Positions 62,103-64,000 of a stretch of 64,000 bases of DNA are shown here, in pieces. The stretch is taken from NCBI GenBank assembly GCA_963668365.1, contig OY764266.1, positions 372,001-436,000 of the forward strand, read 5' to 3'. A program made the position numbers and the translations under genes. How positions within the stretch are numbered: the first letter of the stretch is position 1; the number at the start of each line of letters is the position of its first letter. The notes below the pieces were generated by a model, which saw only the letters and a list, made by a program, of their open reading frames with translations, was not told where the DNA came from and ran no database searches. The stretch is from VXNE01 sp963668365. Lineage in GTDB: Bacteria; Pseudomonadota; Gammaproteobacteria; Pseudomonadales; Azotimanducaceae.

Positions 62103-63512
62103 GTGGACAAGGACAGAACGCGAGCGCACGGGTCGGAGCAGCGGCGATACCTCCTCCTCGATACTCGCACCGTGGAAGAAGCGCAGAACGCGGAACTCAC
62201 GCTGGGGGTTGTCAGGAAGCACAGCGGCAATCCCCTGTTCGGCGAGGACAAGCCATGGGAGATGCGCTTCGACAATCTCTACGCCAATGTCATCCACGAC
62301 GACGAGGAGGGCTTGTACAAGTGCTGGTACAGCCCGTTTATCGTCGACAATTCGTCGAAGGGGATGAGCCCCCAGCAGCGCGAAGAGGTGAAATATCGAG
62401 CCCCTCGCAACCGCGAAATGGCCATTTGCTACGCCACTTCGCAAGACGGTCTAACCTGGATCAAACCTGACCTGGGGCTTGTCGAATACGACGGAAGCAA
62501 GGTCAACAATATTCTCTGGCGAGGCGGCGGAGACACCTGGGCGCTTCAGGCGGGTCCTCATGGCGCAGGGATTTTCAAAGACCTTGAGGACCCGGACCCG
62601 ACTCGCCGCTACAAGGCGATCCTCAAGTCCGAGATCCTCTCCGTTGCATTCTCCGCCGACGGTATCCACTGGGCGCCTCCCATAGCCTGTCCCGAAGCGA
62701 ATAGCGCGGGCGATACGCACAACAACGCCTTCTGGGCGCCCACGCTGGGAAGGTACGTGGGCATAACCCGCCAATGGAGCAAGCCGCTCGGTCGCCAGGT
62801 TGCGTGGACATCGAGCGTCGATTTCCTGAACTGGGACAAGACCCGGATCGTGTTGGAGGGGTTGGACGAGAAACAACAGCCCTATGCGATGCCGGTCTTT
62901 TTTCACGGCGGCGTGTATATCGGCCTCGTCGCCATTCACGACCAGGATACGGACCGTGTGTGGACCGAACTGACCTGGAGTCCGGACACGAAAACATGGC
63001 ACCGAGTGCCTCCCGGAACCCCCTTCATCCCAAATGGAGACGAAGGCGAGTATGACTGGGGTTGCGTGTACGCCGCGGCGTGTCCGGTCTTCCTGGAGGA
63101 CGAAATCCGTTTGTACTACGGCGGGAGCGACGGGCTTCACACTAGCTGGCGAAATGGGTTCTTCTGTCTGGCGACGCTGCGTCCGGACGGGTTCGCCGGC
63201 TACAGGATGTCGGACGCGGCGGAGCTGGCGACGGTAACGACAACGCCCATCTTTGACGGGGAGGCTCCGCTCCGGGTTTCGGTGGATGTTGCAGAAGGGG
63301 GCAGCCTCGTGGTGCGTGTCCTGGGCGAGGAGAGGGAGGTGATGGCTGAAAGCCAGCCACTGGCGAGTACCGTGTCGGATGCTGAGGTGCGGTGGCGGGA
63401 AGAGAACGCCCTGGACGCGATCAAGACTAGGCGGGGCCGGCTGCAATTCGCGTTCCGGGAGGCGACAGTGTTTTCGTTTTCCGTGGGCGGCGCAAAGGGA
63501 GGTCTCGAGTGA
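62103..63512 (+). CDS. Five-bladed beta-propeller glycosidase-like protein (GH43/32-like)
   Basis: The protein has 469 aa from GTG 62103, preceded by GGAAGGAAAAG. There is no clear signal peptide. Repeated blades are visible: FDNLYANVIHDDEEGLYKCW, MAICYATSQDGLTWIKPDLG, RYKAILKSEILSVAFSADGI, NNAFWAPTLGRYVGITRQWS, VWTELTWSPDTKTWHRVPPG and IRLYYGGSDGLHTSWRNGFF. The pattern of D-G-xx-W blade ends is that of GH32/43/62-type propellers. A small beta domain ends the protein. Substrate and catalytic acids cannot be fixed by eye. It overlaps by one base the start of the next glycosidase. Confidence 0.78.
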   Translation: MDKDRTRAHGSEQRRYLLLDTRTVEEAQNAELTLGVVRKHSGNPLFGEDKPWEMRFDNLYANVIHDDEEGLYKCWYSPFIVDNSSKGMSPQQREEVKYRAPRNREMAICYATSQDGLTWIKPDLGLVEYDGSKVNNILWRGGGDTWALQAGPHGAGIFKDLEDPDPTRRYKAILKSEILSVAFSADGIHWAPPIACPEANSAGDTHNNAFWAPTLGRYVGITRQWSKPLGRQVAWTSSVDFLNWDKTRIVLEGLDEKQQPYAMPVFFHGGVYIGLVAIHDQDTDRVWTELTWSPDTKTWHRVPPGTPFIPNGDEGEYDWGCVYAAACPVFLEDEIRLYYGGSDGLHTSWRNGFFCLATLRPDGFAGYRMSDAAELATVTTTPIFDGEAPLRVSVDVAEGGSLVVRVLGEEREVMAESQPLASTVSDAEVRWREENALDAIKTRRGRLQFAFREATVFSFSVGGAKGGLE

Positions 63513-64000
63513 TGGCCGCTGTCCCGACAAAAGTAGAGATAGCCTTCGAGCCAGCCGACCCGGGGGGCACCCGGTACGAGGGCTGGATTGGCGACCGCAT
63601 GAGAATCAACGTCGAGAAACGTCTGCTGCGGTTGGACCTGGACATGATTCTCGACCCGTACCTCAATCGACCGGGCAAGCAGTGGTGGGCCGGGGAGCAC
63701 GTCGGAAAGTACCTGCACGCGGCAACCCATGCGTGGCGTTTCACAGGGGATGATCGGCTCCGGACGCGCTTGGACTCCACCGTCACGAAGCTCATCGGCA
63801 CCCAACTCCCGAATGGGTACCTGGGCACGTACGAGGAGGCGGACCAATTCGGCCAGGGAGACGGGGTCGGATGGGACGGCCCGGTCTGGGATGTCTGGAC
63901 GCACAAGTACAACCTCATCGGCTTGCTCGCCTACTACCAGGCCACCGACCATGAACCGGCGCTGGAGGCGAGCAGGCACGCGGCGGACCTGATGTATGAA
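63512..64000 (+). CDS. DUF1680 / GH127-type glycoside hydrolase (partial, runs off window)
   Basis: ATG 63512 overlaps the previous stop (TGATG), and the frame stays open to the last base, giving 163 codons. It reads NRPGKQWWAGEHVGKYLHAA, THAWRFTGDDRLRTRLDSTV, KLIGTQLPNGYLGTYEEADQ and DVWTHKYNLIGLLAYYQATD. The WAGEHVGKYL, GYLGTY and WTHKYNLIGLL motifs are those of the DUF1680/GH127 family, which includes beta-L-arabinofuranosidases. Only the N-terminal part of the (alpha/alpha)6 barrel is present; the catalytic Cys/Glu lie beyond the window. It is third in a glycan-use operon. Confidence 0.85.
   Translation, partial: MAAVPTKVEIAFEPADPGGTRYEGWIGDRMRINVEKRLLRLDLDMILDPYLNRPGKQWWAGEHVGKYLHAATHAWRFTGDDRLRTRLDSTVTKLIGTQLPNGYLGTYEEADQFGQGDGVGWDGPVWDVWTHKYNLIGLLAYYQATDHEPALEASRHAADLMYE

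Noticed and set aside
1..64000. CRISPR arrays, rRNA or tRNA genes
   Set aside because: I saw no regularly spaced repeats of array length, no rRNA-like stretch and no convincing tRNA. The only tandem repeat is the short triple unit at 61031-61072.

Overview
The window is high-GC DNA from a Gram-negative bacterium: it has a TonB-dependent receptor, several exported enzymes with signal peptides, the CysD/CysNC sulfate-activation pair, a monothiol glutaredoxin and a YheS-type ABC-F protein. Acyl-CoA/thiolase genes, three sulfatases, glycan-acting enzymes and dense defence and toxin-antitoxin content would suit a marine or host-associated gammaproteobacterium. That placement is inference; no rRNA or tRNA gene is visible to test it.

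Left part (1-35.5 kb). A DUF433/DUF5615 toxin-antitoxin-like pair runs off the left edge. Next come a DUF35 plus thiolase pair, a ketopantoate-reductase-like gene, a tandem-HTH regulator with a small partner gene, and a probable SELENOPROTEIN read through an in-frame TGA (6032-6898). A RecF-like ATPase follows, with a broken DUF4276 partner. Then an acyl-CoA synthetase, a TonB receptor, a gamma-glutamyltransferase fused to an SGNH-like domain, cysNC/cysD, a 3-methyladenine glycosylase, and divergent grxD/yheS. At 22.4-25.9 kb lies a decay zone: a HicAB-like module whose antitoxin gene is split by an ISAzo13-type element and whose toxin gene looks frameshifted, a truncated ECF sigma factor and a collapsed luciferase-like monooxygenase gene. 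After it come a flavoprotein disulfide reductase, hemB, trxA, a mosaic of dead transposase and recombinase fragments, and a sulfatase neighbourhood that includes a GrpB-HAD fusion.

Defence island (36.3-59.2 kb). Six genes on the + strand (36327-51170) are joined by start/stop overlaps or gaps of at most 2 bases: a ~1,780-aa DExH helicase with a DUF1998-type C-terminus, an SNF2-type helicase, a 1,313-aa adenine-methylase/Eco57I-type protein, an AAA ATPase, a TIGR02646-type HNH protein (the last two resemble Septu PtuA/PtuB) and a second HNH nuclease. The arrangement mixes parts of DISARM/Druantia and Septu and matches no canonical system I know. On the minus strand follow a SLOG-like protein, a TIR protein and a ThsB-like (MTH538-type) TIR protein. 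Divergently, on the + strand, come a RipA-like membrane protein, a second ThsB-like protein, an Nmad2-like protein and a MazG-like nucleotide pyrophosphohydrolase. A convergent gene encodes a predicted DNA-base hypermodification protein. A decayed ThsB copy, a small zinc-ribbon gene, a small membrane-protein gene and the second, apparently identical IS copy close the island.

Right edge (60.5-64 kb). A small orphan gene, a hairpin terminator, a short triple repeat, and then a glycan-use set: an exported esterase, a beta-propeller glycosidase-like protein and the start of a DUF1680/GH127-type glycoside hydrolase that runs off the window.
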